The notes: generated from the sequence alone by a model not told the origin. Counted from the stretch's first letter, positions 1 to 7,451 are shown. The stretch is 14,067 nt of DNA from DUZB01 sp964407525 (GCA_964407525.1 CAYOWC010000105.1:1-14067); one strand, 5' to 3'. Translations and numbers: made by a program.

Positions 1-29
1 TTTTTTCAGCTACACAGTCAAAACGTAGT

Positions 30-60
30 ATCCGCGCGTATCTGCGAAAATCTGCGTCCC
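30..60. repeat. Intergenic repeat of the CGCAGAT type
   Basis: On the minus strand this stretch follows the enamidase stop codon and reads as three imperfect 10-base units built on CTGCG/CCGCG (plus-strand units start near 31, 41 and 51). It resembles the dispersed 'cgcagat..cgcagat' intergenic repeats I recall from many anaerobe genomes; that family assignment is from memory. I see no clear terminator in bases 1-78: there is no strong stem followed by a T-run on the minus strand. The operon may therefore continue left of the window. Confidence 0.45.
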
Positions 61-78
61 AATACCCTTCTCTGAATG

Positions 79-1239
79 TTAAGATACGGTCAGCTTTCGT
101 TTTGCCGGCGGAGTATTCCGGCTCTTGTTAACCACAATTTCTCCATCCACCATAACCATGGCCACCCCTGGGACATCGCCTGCTTTAATGGCGGACAGGG
201 CATCCTCACCTACGGAACCCATGGGGGCGTCCATCACTACCAGATCGGCTTCTCTGCCTTTTTCGATGATTCCCCGATTCAGTTTATAAATCCTGGCCGT
301 ATTGCCAGTAGCCATACAGAGGGCCTCTTCAGGTTCCACGAAAGTGAGGCTGGCAAGGTGATTAATAACACGCAAGATCCCCAAGGGGATAACACCAGTA
401 CCGGAAGGGGCATCGTTTCCGATAATCATCCGTCCAAGGTCGCCTCTTTCGAGACACATGGCAGCCACATCCACCGCCATCTTCGGATTTCCACAGTGCA
501 CGATCTCCACGGCGATATCCGTTTGATCAATGAGTTTCTCAGCCTCTTCCAAAGCAACAGCCGTAGGACCGCCGTTGAGGTGGGAAGCGATGTGGGGACC
601 GGTTTTCATGACCTGTTCAGCCGTTACCGTACTGCTTCCGGGAATGGAAGTCCCGCCCGTATGCATCATGACGGTCATCCCTTCCTCTTTTGCCCACTTG
701 ACCATGGGCGCCGCATCTTCCGGTTCTTTCACGCTCCCAAGCCCGATTTCTCCCACCACACAAACCCCTTCACGAGCCATCTCCGCAAAGTCTTCTCGCG
801 TCAATCCCTTTTCAAGGATTACGGCGCCTCCAATAACCTTTGCTCCACCGGGCCTGAAATTGGAAAAGGCCTTTGAGGCCAGAATCGCAAGGGCCTTCGT
901 ACCTGCCGGGTCTTTCGGTCTTCCCGGAAGATGCACTTCACCAGCAGAAATAAAGGTGGTCACCCCCCCGTGAAGCGCACTGTCCAGGAATCCTATCTGT
1001 TTCTGGCGGGGGGCCCAATCCCCTAAGACCACGTGGCAGTGGGAGTCTATCAACCCGGGTGTAACCGTCATTCCTCCGCAATCGATAACTTTGTCGCTTT
1101 CCTCAGGATTCATCTCGGAGAAAAGACCAACCGAACTTATTTTTCCGTCCTCAATGGCGATGCCGTCGCCTTCGAGGATTGGCGCATTAATATCTCCGCT
1201 CACAATTGTCCCAATATTCTTCAGAAAAGCCCTTGTCAT
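79..1239 (-). CDS. ena: Enamidase (amidohydrolase of nicotinate catabolism)
   Basis: This 386-residue amidohydrolase closely resembles, from memory, the enamidase of Eubacterium barkeri. That enzyme hydrolyses 6-oxo-1,4,5,6-tetrahydronicotinate, via an enamine, to 2-formylglutarate and ammonia. Visible landmarks are the HxH metal motif (H67, H69), a glutamate at 164 in VVGEIGLG where many relatives carry a carboxylated lysine, metal-type histidines H193 (MHTGGTSIPGSS) and H220 (SHLNGGPT), and D276 in GNDAPSGTG. It ends with KSRNTPPAKR, also found in the E. barkeri protein. The length matches that enzyme. A longer open frame exists upstream, but the ATG at 1239 is preferred: an AGGAG lies 8 bases upstream (1248-1252), and the start overlaps the stop of the large hydroxylase subunit as ATGA, which suggests translational coupling. 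It is probably cytoplasmic, as no signal peptide is seen. The substrate is inferred from similarity and from the neighbouring hydroxylase. Confidence 0.9.
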   Translation of the reverse strand: MTRAFLKNIGTIVSGDINAPILEGDGIAIEDGKISSVGLFSEMNPEESDKVIDCGGMTVTPGLIDSHCHVVLGDWAPRQKQIGFLDSALHGGVTTFISAGEVHLPGRPKDPAGTKALAILASKAFSNFRPGGAKVIGGAVILEKGLTREDFAEMAREGVCVVGEIGLGSVKEPEDAAPMVKWAKEEGMTVMMHTGGTSIPGSSTVTAEQVMKTGPHIASHLNGGPTAVALEEAEKLIDQTDIAVEIVHCGNPKMAVDVAAMCLERGDLGRMIIGNDAPSGTGVIPLGILRVINHLASLTFVEPEEALCMATGNTARIYKLNRGIIEKGREADLVVMDAPMGSVGEDALSAIKAGDVPGVAMVMVDGEIVVNKSRNTPPAKRKLTVS

Positions 1240-3518
1240 TTTTTTCTCTCCTTTAAGATGGATCTTCTTATCTGCGCTCCCGCTTCCAAAACCCGTTCCA
1301 GATTGGCCGGCAGGCTCAAAATCCTTTCTCCCAAAGCATCTGAAAGGGCGTTGAGGATAGCCGGGGCAGTGGGAATCAATGCAGGTTCCCCAACCCCTTT
1401 CGCCCCGAAAGGACCTGTCGGCTCCGGGCATTCGACAATAATGGGCTCCACCTCCGGCATATCGGCGCTGGTGGGGATATAATAATCCTTCATGGATTCC
1501 GTCTCCCCCGGCACATACTCTTCCATCAAGGCAAACCCGACCCCCATGGCAACGCCACCTAAAATCTGCCCTCGAACAGACTCCGGATACAGGGCTCTAC
1601 CCACATCATGAGCCGCAATAATTTTTTCTACCCTGACCTCCCCTGTTGCCACATCGGCCTCGACAAGCGCCACATGGCAGGCAAAGGCATAGGTCGCGTA
1701 GGGAACCCCCTGCCCCGTTTCCGGATCGAGAGGCACCGTATCAGGGTCAAAAGCCCCCTCGAAATGCAGGGATACCCCATTTTTTTTTGCTTCCCGTGCG
1801 ATCTGCGAAAAGCCGGCTTTTTTTTCGCCCCCATTCCCATCCCGAACAAATCCGGAATCGAGGACAACTTCTCCCGCAGGAATCTTCAACAGATCGGCGC
1901 CTTGCGCAATCAATAATTCACGGAGATTTTCTGCGGCTTCCCGCACTGCATTGCCGGATATATAGGTTTGTCTGCTCGCGGAAGTGGCCCCGGCGCTTGT
2001 GGTGAACTTTGTATCGGCTGCAATCACCTTGATGGCATCAATTGGGAGATTCAGTTCTTCTGCCGCAATCTGGGCAAAAACCGTAGTAGACCCCTGGCCG
2101 ATATCCGCGCATCCGGTAAAAAGGGTGATGGTTCCGTCTTCATTCATCTCGATCTGTGCTGTAGAAGGGTTTTTGACGCCGGTATTGCCAATCCCATAAA
2201 ACATGGCGCCTACCCCCACACCCCTCCGCTTGAAAGGGCTCGTATCTACGGAACGCCAGCTGTTTACCGCCCGCTGGTATTGTTTTTCGACCGCGTCAAG
2301 ACAATCGCCCATCCCCGCGCTTGCTTTCAATTCCTGCCCGGTCCCCATCCTGGAACCAATTTTCAGGCAATTGAACCGTCGTATTTCCAGGGGATCTATG
2401 GAAAGGGCCTCGGCAATGGCATCCATTTGCGATTCATGGGCAAAGGCGATCTGGGGTACACCGAACCCTCGCATGGCTCCCCCGAACGGGTTGTTGGTAT
2501 ACACACAGAGACAATCCGCTTCAAAATGCTCTACCTCATAAGGACCTGTGGCATGGACAGGCGCCCGAGATGCCACTGCAAGACCATAGGATGCATAGGC
2601 TCCAGTATCGCAGACGATTCGCGCCTTCATGGCAAGGAGTTTTCCATCCCTGTCAACGCCCGTTTTCAACGTCATCTTTAATGGATGTCTTTTGGCTGTT
2701 GCAAGGAAAGCCTCTTCCCGCGAAAAGACGTACCGAACCGGTCTTTTGAGGTGGTAGAGCGCCAGCCCGATAAACCCCTGCACATTCAGATCCAGCTTTG
2801 AACCGAATCCACCACCCGTAGCTGCCTGAATAATTCTGACTTTTTCTTTTTCCATGTCAAGCAGTGTTGCCACATCTCCACGATCATAGTGGGGATTCTG
2901 AGTAGAGGCCATAATCACGAGAGAACCATCCGTATCTACATAGCCGACCCCTGCATCCGGCTCCAGATAGGTATGTTCGAGGGCCGCCGTATGGTACGTC
3001 TTCTCAATCACGAGATGGCTTTTTTGAAAAGCGGACTCCACGTTCCCTTTGCGAATCTTTCTTGTGAAGAGAAGATTCCCATCGTCATGCACGTGGGGCG
3101 CACCTTCCTTCAAGGCTTCTTCCGGATCAATAACAAAAGGAAGTTCTTCATAATCCACACGAATGGCGGAGAGCGCCTGTTCCGCAGCGACCTCATTCTC
3201 CGCAGCAACCAGCGCCACGGCATCTCCCTCGAATCGAACTTTTTTCGCTACCAGGAGGGGTCGGTCTTTATTGATAATGCCGGTCAGATTTTTCCCGGGG
3301 ATATCTCCCGCCGTAAAGACCCGAACAACTCCCTTTATCTTGCAAGCTTCCTCTGCATCGATCTTTTTTATAAGGGCGTGTTTATGGGGACTTCTGAGAA
3401 CGCGTAGTTCCAGAGCATTTTCAAGCGGGATATCAGCACAAAAGGCAGGCTTTCCCTGAAGTTTCTCCGACACAGCGAATCGCGTTGGATTTTTTCCTAT
3501 GGAATGATATGTTTTCAT
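1236..3518 (-). CDS. ndhLM: Nicotinate dehydrogenase-type molybdenum hydroxylase, large subunit (NdhL and NdhM regions in one chain)
   Basis: This 760-residue Mo-pterin subunit belongs to the xanthine dehydrogenase family and probably hydroxylates nicotinate to 6-hydroxynicotinate. Visible motifs are GGGFGS (236-240), AMRGFGVPQ (348-356), ADIGQGS (471-477), GATSASRQT (510-518), AHDVG (636-640) and PFGAKGVGEPALIP, with the predicted catalytic glutamate at 711. In Eubacterium barkeri, as I recall, this subunit is split into NdhL and NdhM. Here residues 1-425 match the NdhL pattern (STQNPHYDRG) and residues from about 432 match NdhM (YGIGNTG, then NPS) in one frame. The ATG at 3518 starts the usual family N-terminus (YHSIGK). 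A longer frame to 3596 would begin inside a hairpin repeat and adds no family sequence. The ribosome binding site is weak. A different N-heterocycle as substrate is possible, but the adjacent enamidase favours nicotinate. Confidence 0.87.
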   Translation of the reverse strand: MKTYHSIGKNPTRFAVSEKLQGKPAFCADIPLENALELRVLRSPHKHALIKKIDAEEACKIKGVVRVFTAGDIPGKNLTGIINKDRPLLVAKKVRFEGDAVALVAAENEVAAEQALSAIRVDYEELPFVIDPEEALKEGAPHVHDDGNLLFTRKIRKGNVESAFQKSHLVIEKTYHTAALEHTYLEPDAGVGYVDTDGSLVIMASTQNPHYDRGDVATLLDMEKEKVRIIQAATGGGFGSKLDLNVQGFIGLALYHLKRPVRYVFSREEAFLATAKRHPLKMTLKTGVDRDGKLLAMKARIVCDTGAYASYGLAVASRAPVHATGPYEVEHFEADCLCVYTNNPFGGAMRGFGVPQIAFAHESQMDAIAEALSIDPLEIRRFNCLKIGSRMGTGQELKASAGMGDCLDAVEKQYQRAVNSWRSVDTSPFKRRGVGVGAMFYGIGNTGVKNPSTAQIEMNEDGTITLFTGCADIGQGSTTVFAQIAAEELNLPIDAIKVIAADTKFTTSAGATSASRQTYISGNAVREAAENLRELLIAQGADLLKIPAGEVVLDSGFVRDGNGGEKKAGFSQIAREAKKNGVSLHFEGAFDPDTVPLDPETGQGVPYATYAFACHVALVEADVATGEVRVEKIIAAHDVGRALYPESVRGQILGGVAMGVGFALMEEYVPGETESMKDYYIPTSADMPEVEPIIVECPEPTGPFGAKGVGEPALIPTAPAILNALSDALGERILSLPANLERVLEAGAQIRRSILKERKK

Positions 3519-3601
3519 AGTAGTCACTGGATATTGGTCAATGGTCTTTGGCTGGTTGACTTTGGAAAAATGATGGGCACGCTTCGCTTTGCCCATCCTA
3601 C
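3519..3601. repeat. Composite intergenic repeat with GATGGGCA hairpin
   Basis: The gap between the FAD and molybdenum subunits (3519-3641) holds two repeat-like pieces. Bases 3519-3571 carry TTGGTCAATGGTC-like sequence. Bases 3572-3597 form a hairpin with a perfect 8-base stem (GATGGGCA at 3572-3579 and TGCCCATC at 3590-3597). On the minus strand the second piece begins GTAGGATGGGCAAAGCGAAG, which I recognise from memory as a widespread bacterial dispersed repeat. It makes the hydroxylase genes less tightly packed than expected. The open frame running through it upstream of 3518 codes for MGKAKRAHH, which is most likely an artefact of the repeat. Confidence 0.6.
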
Positions 3602-3641
3602 CTGGAATATGGGAACCACCGCATTTTTGGTTGTTGGCTGC

Positions 3642-4499
3642 TTAGAAATGATCCTTTAACGGATAAAGCATCCGCATGAACAGCCCTTTTACCGCTTCTT
3701 CTTTATATACGGTAGAAGGTCTCCTTCCTGTAACCTCGATCATTTCCTTTGCCATAAGGCCGGCGCCTTCCAACAGAATCTCTTCGTCTATTTTTTTTCC
3801 TAGAAGAAACGTTTCCGCCTGGGCCATTCTTCTCGGCGTCGGCGTGCACGCCCCTAAAGCCAGACGGATAAAGGAAATTGCACGATTTGCGTCTCTTTCC
3901 GCCGCAAAGGCCATGCTCATTCTCGACACGGACAGGCTTTTCCTCCTACCGATCTTCTGAAAATCAGACATCCCTCTGGATGGCTGTAGAATAAATCCCG
4001 CGATGATCTCATCGGGCCCCACCGTGCTTTTGTAAGGGCCTGATGCCAGGTCTTCCACGGACACTTTTCTTTCACCCTGCCGATTTCTGATCAGGGCAAT
4101 ACCTTCATGGACAATCATGGGTGGGATTGTATCTCCTGAGGGAGAAGCGTTCGCTGCGTTCCCTCCTATGGTCGCGACATTTCTGATCTGTCGACTTCCA
4201 AACGTAAACGTGCATTTATGCAGGGCAGGAACAAGCTCGAGGATAAGGCTGGAACACTGTATTTCCGTAAGCGTCACTCCGGCACCGATAAAAAGGCCTT
4301 CTTCCACTATGGCAATGTCTTTCAAGGAATCGAGCCGGGATATATCCATGAGATAGGCGGGATCGATTTCCCCTGCCCGAAGATCTACCAGAATGTCTGT
4401 TCCCCCAGCGACAATCCTGGTTTCATGGCCATGATCCTCAAGGAATTGCAGTGCTTCTTCCGTATTGTCGGGCCTCACATAGGCCAGCTTCGAAGCCAT
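3642..4499 (-). CDS. ndhF: Nicotinate dehydrogenase-type hydroxylase, FAD-binding subunit
   Basis: This 285-residue protein is the medium subunit of a molybdenum hydroxylase and passes electrons from the 2Fe-2S centres to FAD. Its FAD-binding signatures are AGGTDILVDL (31-40) and ATIGGNAANASPSGD (109-123), followed by the C-terminal CO dehydrogenase flavoprotein-type domain (KIGRRKSLSVSRMS onwards). The length is normal for the family. I see no extra 4Fe-4S loop of the 4-hydroxybenzoyl-CoA reductase type. The ATG at 4499 is chosen because it starts the family N-terminus and has GGAG 7 bases upstream. It follows the 2Fe-2S gene stop by one base, so the two are almost certainly co-translated. 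The longer frame upstream is antisense-free but runs inside the 2Fe-2S gene. The name ndhF follows the E. barkeri set. Confidence 0.88.
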   Translation of the reverse strand: MASKLAYVRPDNTEEALQFLEDHGHETRIVAGGTDILVDLRAGEIDPAYLMDISRLDSLKDIAIVEEGLFIGAGVTLTEIQCSSLILELVPALHKCTFTFGSRQIRNVATIGGNAANASPSGDTIPPMIVHEGIALIRNRQGERKVSVEDLASGPYKSTVGPDEIIAGFILQPSRGMSDFQKIGRRKSLSVSRMSMAFAAERDANRAISFIRLALGACTPTPRRMAQAETFLLGKKIDEEILLEGAGLMAKEMIEVTGRRPSTVYKEEAVKGLFMRMLYPLKDHF

Positions 4500-4500
4500 C

Positions 4501-4989
4501 TTATTTCTCCACCGAAAGTCGTTGTGCCGCATCCTGTATGGAATCGACGATCTGTTGATAGCCTGTGCAACGACAGAGATTACCGGATATTCCATCGACA
4601 ATCTCATCTCGGGAAGGATGTTTGTTTTCCTCGAGGATAGACACACCGCTCATGAGAAGGCCCGGCGTGCAGAATCCGCATTGAACCGCGTGATGATCTG
4701 CAAAAGCCTGTTGCAGCGGATGAAGACCGGACGCTCCAGCCAAACCTTCCACCGTTTTCACCTCTCGGTCATGGAGTTGGGCGGCGAGCATCAGACAAGC
4801 ATTTACATTCCTCCCATCCACCACAATAGTACAGGCGCCGCACTCCCCGATGCCGCACCCTTCTTTGGTTCCTTTCAGGTCCAGACGGTCGCGAAGAGCT
4901 TGAAGTGCAGTTTCCGACGCAGCCACTTTCGTATGAACCACTTCTCCATTCAGCATAAATTTGATAGGGACATCTGTTTCAATCTGCAT
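4501..4989 (-). CDS. ndhS: Nicotinate dehydrogenase-type hydroxylase, 2Fe-2S subunit
   Basis: This 162-residue small subunit carries two 2Fe-2S clusters and links the molybdenum site to FAD. The plant-ferredoxin-type cluster uses C45, C50, C53 and C65 (EGCGIGECGACT). The second cluster uses C104 and C107 (QCGFC) with C139 and C141 (NLCRCTGYQQI). All eight cysteines are present, so the subunit looks functional. The ATG at 4989 lies 8 bases past the nicotinamidase stop and has AGGG 6 bases upstream; a TTG at 4995 in the same frame is a weaker alternative. The order small, medium, large matches many xanthine dehydrogenase-family operons. Confidence 0.93.
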   Translation of the reverse strand: MQIETDVPIKFMLNGEVVHTKVAASETALQALRDRLDLKGTKEGCGIGECGACTIVVDGRNVNACLMLAAQLHDREVKTVEGLAGASGLHPLQQAFADHHAVQCGFCTPGLLMSGVSILEENKHPSRDEIVDGISGNLCRCTGYQQIVDSIQDAAQRLSVEK

Positions 4990-4997
4990 AATCAACC

Positions 4998-5756
4998 CTA
5001 TTCCGCGTTGATCTTCTTTATATCCAGTTCTTTCATAACCACAACGCCCTTGTCCTTCATTTCCTTAAGAGCAGCAGTTGTAGTACCCGGGGCCACGCCC
5101 TTTGAAAGATCCTCCACAACAATCACCTTGTACCCTCTTTCCAGGGCGTCAAGGGCGGTAGCCTTTACACAATAATCGGTCGCTAAACCGAAAACCACCA
5201 CTTTACTCACCATATTGCGTTTCAGGATCTTGTTCATTTCAGTCTCTGCACCACCGTCATCCTGAAAACCGGAATAGCTGTCGTACTTTCTATCCTTTCC
5301 TTTTTTTACACTGGCCAAAAAAATGTTGTTGTCTACCAAAATCCGCGCGTTTTCGGTTCCCTGGACGCAATGCGGGGGCCAAAGCATTTGTTTTCTATCT
5401 TCGATATCAATGAGCTCAAAAGGCTTTTTTCCCTTATGCTGCGTATAAAATGAAATATGGTCGGCAGGATGCCAGTCCTGGGTGGCAAAAATCAGAAATC
5501 CATCTTTACTCAGGTCGGCAACAGCTTTTCCCACTTTTTCAAAAAAAGCCTCATCGGCCCCATTCACAGCAAGGGAACCTTTTTTCCAAGTAGAGAAATC
5601 ACCCTGCATATCTACCACGATAGCCGCTGTCTTCCCCCCCGCACAATCCGGGCAGGCCCCTGCCGTGGAGAAAAGCAGTATACCTCCAAGAACACATGAG
5701 AAAATCGTAACTCCCAGAAAACTCCGAAAAATATCTGAAAACCGTTTTACTGACAT
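4998..5756 (-). CDS. pncA: Exported nicotinamidase (PncA-like isochorismatase-fold hydrolase)
   Basis: This 252-residue nicotinamidase should hydrolyse nicotinamide to nicotinate and ammonia. The catalytic triad is visible as D49 (IVVDMQ), K152 (VKKGK) and C196 (GLATDYCVKAT). Likely metal ligands are D94, H96 and H100 (DWHPADH), and H129 lies in WPPHCVQGT. Unlike ordinary cytoplasmic PncA it begins with a basic N-terminus and a hydrophobic segment (about 13-31) ending TAGAC, so it is predicted to be exported. Cleavage could be by signal peptidase I after AGA, or at a poor lipobox at C35. The mature end carries a CPDC pair (35-38). The start at 5756 is set by GGGAGG (5764-5769), 7 bases upstream; an in-frame ATG at 5783 has no such site. 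Its position in the operon suggests it widens the diet from nicotinate to nicotinamide. Confidence 0.88.
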   Translation of the reverse strand: MSVKRFSDIFRSFLGVTIFSCVLGGILLFSTAGACPDCAGGKTAAIVVDMQGDFSTWKKGSLAVNGADEAFFEKVGKAVADLSKDGFLIFATQDWHPADHISFYTQHKGKKPFELIDIEDRKQMLWPPHCVQGTENARILVDNNIFLASVKKGKDRKYDSYSGFQDDGGAETEMNKILKRNMVSKVVVFGLATDYCVKATALDALERGYKVIVVEDLSKGVAPGTTTAALKEMKDKGVVVMKELDIKKINAE

Positions 5757-5795
5757 CGTGATACCTCCCTTTCTTATTGACATGTTAAAAAAAAA

Positions 5796-7280
5796 CTACA
5801 CCCACTTGGTAACTACCGTCTTTTCATCCATAAACATGTTCATAGAAGCCATCCTGGACTTGGCAGTTCCCACAAAAGAATCTCTCCTGGATCCCAGAGG
5901 GAAAAAGGCGTAAGGTTGGGCGACGCCTAAATTCACGGCCACATTACCCACATTCGTTTCCCTGATAAATTTCCGGGCATTTTTTCCGCTCGCAGTCATA
6001 ATTGCAGCGGAATGTCCAAGGTAAGTTTTCGTGTTGATCCATTCGATGGCCTGCTCCAGGCTCTCCCCTCGCATCAGAGCAGCCACTGCACCAAAAGCCT
6101 CCTCTTTGGCCATGGGCATATCCGGATCGGCATCCTCGAGAATAGTGGGGGCAAGGAAATACCCATTGGGGTACCCTTCCGCCTTCACATTTCTTCCATC
6201 CAGGACCATCTTGCAGCCATCAGAAAGAGATTTTTCAATCCACCGGACAACGCTATCCCTTCCACCCTGTGTAGCATAAGGACCAAGCTGGGTCGATTCA
6301 TCAAGGCCGTATCCCATTTTCATACCGGCGGCAGCATCAACAAACCGTGCCTTTACTTCATCATAGATATCACCAATAACCACCACATTGTCCACGCCGA
6401 GGCAACGCTGTCCAGCCATACCGAAGCAGGCCCGGGTCAACCACCTGACAGATTCATCCAGATCCGCATCAGGCATGATCACCAGCATGTTCTTACCGTT
6501 TCCGTTAATGGACGAAGTCTTACGATATTTTCCACAGAGTTCAAAAAGCTCGTGACCGGCCCTGTTGGAACCGATAAACCCTACACCTTTGATTTCAGGC
6601 TGGGTCAATATTTCCTTGTTTATCTTTCTTCCGCCATGAACCACATTGATCACACCGGGGGGGAAACCCGCCTCCATAGCGATCCTCGAGACAGTTTCCG
6701 CCGCCACGGGATCCTGTCTGCTGGGGCTGATAACCACCGTACAGCCGGCAGCAAGGGCATACGGGACAAAAGACGACCAGGCATGCATGGGGATATTGCC
6801 CGGGGTAATAATCAGAAATGCGCCGAGGGGTTCCCAGACCAGATATTGATCAATGCCATTTGCCAGTTGGTCCAGGTGTTCATTGCGCTTCACAAGACCG
6901 TACAAGGCTGAACAGGCTGATTCGATGTTTTCTATGACGCGGCTAACGGACCCCCGCGATTCCCCGATAGTCCTCCCGTGATCCTGGGTGAGAACAGAGC
7001 AGAGCTCATCATAGTTTTCTTCAAATTTGGCATGCAGGGCAAAAAGCAATCTTGCCCTGTCCCGCATGGGAACATTCTTCCATGTCTGAAAAGCCTCATG
7101 AGCCGCCTTGACAGCCATGAGTGCTTCTTCTTTCGTTGCCTGGGGAAACGTCGCGATCACTTCCCCCGTGGCAGGGTTGGTTGTCTCTTCAATATCCGTG
7201 GACTTGGACTCCACCCATTCCCCGTTAATCAGGAATTTGAGTTTTCCGTAATGTTTTTTAAACTCGGGCAATACAGCCAT
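5796..7280 (-). CDS. CoA-acylating aldehyde dehydrogenase, MmsA-like; candidate 2-formylglutarate dehydrogenase
   Basis: This 494-residue aldehyde dehydrogenase is closest to methylmalonate-semialdehyde dehydrogenases. It has the catalytic GQRC (Cys293) with the adjacent arginine typical of that CoA-dependent group, the oxyanion asparagine N162 (TPGNIP), and INGNGK at 258-263 where ordinary aldehyde dehydrogenases have LELGGK. The usual general-base glutamate is thus an asparagine, as in MmsA. Odd points are SPSRQD (185-190) in place of the KPSE lysine motif and EEAFGAV for EEIFGPV. MmsA converts 2-substituted malonate semialdehydes to acyl-CoA and bicarbonate with NAD. 2-Formylglutarate, the enamidase product, is such a compound, so glutaryl-CoA is the predicted product. 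This specificity is an inference; glutarate semialdehyde is an alternative substrate. The start has AGGAG 9 bases upstream. Nine thymines follow the stop codon. Confidence 0.82.
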   Translation of the reverse strand: MAVLPEFKKHYGKLKFLINGEWVESKSTDIEETTNPATGEVIATFPQATKEEALMAVKAAHEAFQTWKNVPMRDRARLLFALHAKFEENYDELCSVLTQDHGRTIGESRGSVSRVIENIESACSALYGLVKRNEHLDQLANGIDQYLVWEPLGAFLIITPGNIPMHAWSSFVPYALAAGCTVVISPSRQDPVAAETVSRIAMEAGFPPGVINVVHGGRKINKEILTQPEIKGVGFIGSNRAGHELFELCGKYRKTSSINGNGKNMLVIMPDADLDESVRWLTRACFGMAGQRCLGVDNVVVIGDIYDEVKARFVDAAAGMKMGYGLDESTQLGPYATQGGRDSVVRWIEKSLSDGCKMVLDGRNVKAEGYPNGYFLAPTILEDADPDMPMAKEEAFGAVAALMRGESLEQAIEWINTKTYLGHSAAIMTASGKNARKFIRETNVGNVAVNLGVAQPYAFFPLGSRRDSFVGTAKSRMASMNMFMDEKTVVTKWV

Positions 7281-7404
7281 TATCTTCTTCTCCTATTTTT
7301 TTTCCTGCTTAGTTCTTTGTTTATCACTATCTTCTCAAGGCCTTTGCCTCGTTCCTTCAATCTTCTCTGTAGGTGCGACTTCAGTGCAAAATACCGGACT
7401 TCTC

Positions 7405-7430
7405 CTCCATGTTCTCTGTGTCTCCGTGGT
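7405..7430. repeat. Intergenic repeat (CTCTGTGTCTCCGTGG type)
   Basis: The 171-base gap between dctM and the aldehyde dehydrogenase contains, on the minus strand, ACCACGGAGACACAGAGAAC. From memory this is a very common intergenic repeat in many bacterial phyla, usually seen in longer runs. The rest of the gap (7281-7404) holds the ribosome binding site of the aldehyde dehydrogenase and an 8-base AAGGCCTT palindrome near 7339. I see no convincing promoter or terminator there, so the downstream genes are probably transcribed with the transporter. Confidence 0.5.
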
Positions 7431-7451
7431 TATTTCAATTTTCTGCACCTC

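Noticed and set aside
76..876. Long plus-strand open frames across the enamidase and hydroxylase genes.
   Set aside because: They are antisense shadows of well-supported genes, with histidine- and serine-rich translations lacking domain motifs.
1240..1431. Upstream extension of the enamidase reading frame by 64 residues.
   Set aside because: It lies within the coding end of the large hydroxylase subunit in another frame, has no family similarity, and the inner ATG has a strong ribosome binding site.
5787..5798. A T-run after the aldehyde dehydrogenase stop as a terminator.
   Set aside because: No stem precedes the run on the minus strand, and the next gene begins about 40 bases on with a strong ribosome binding site.
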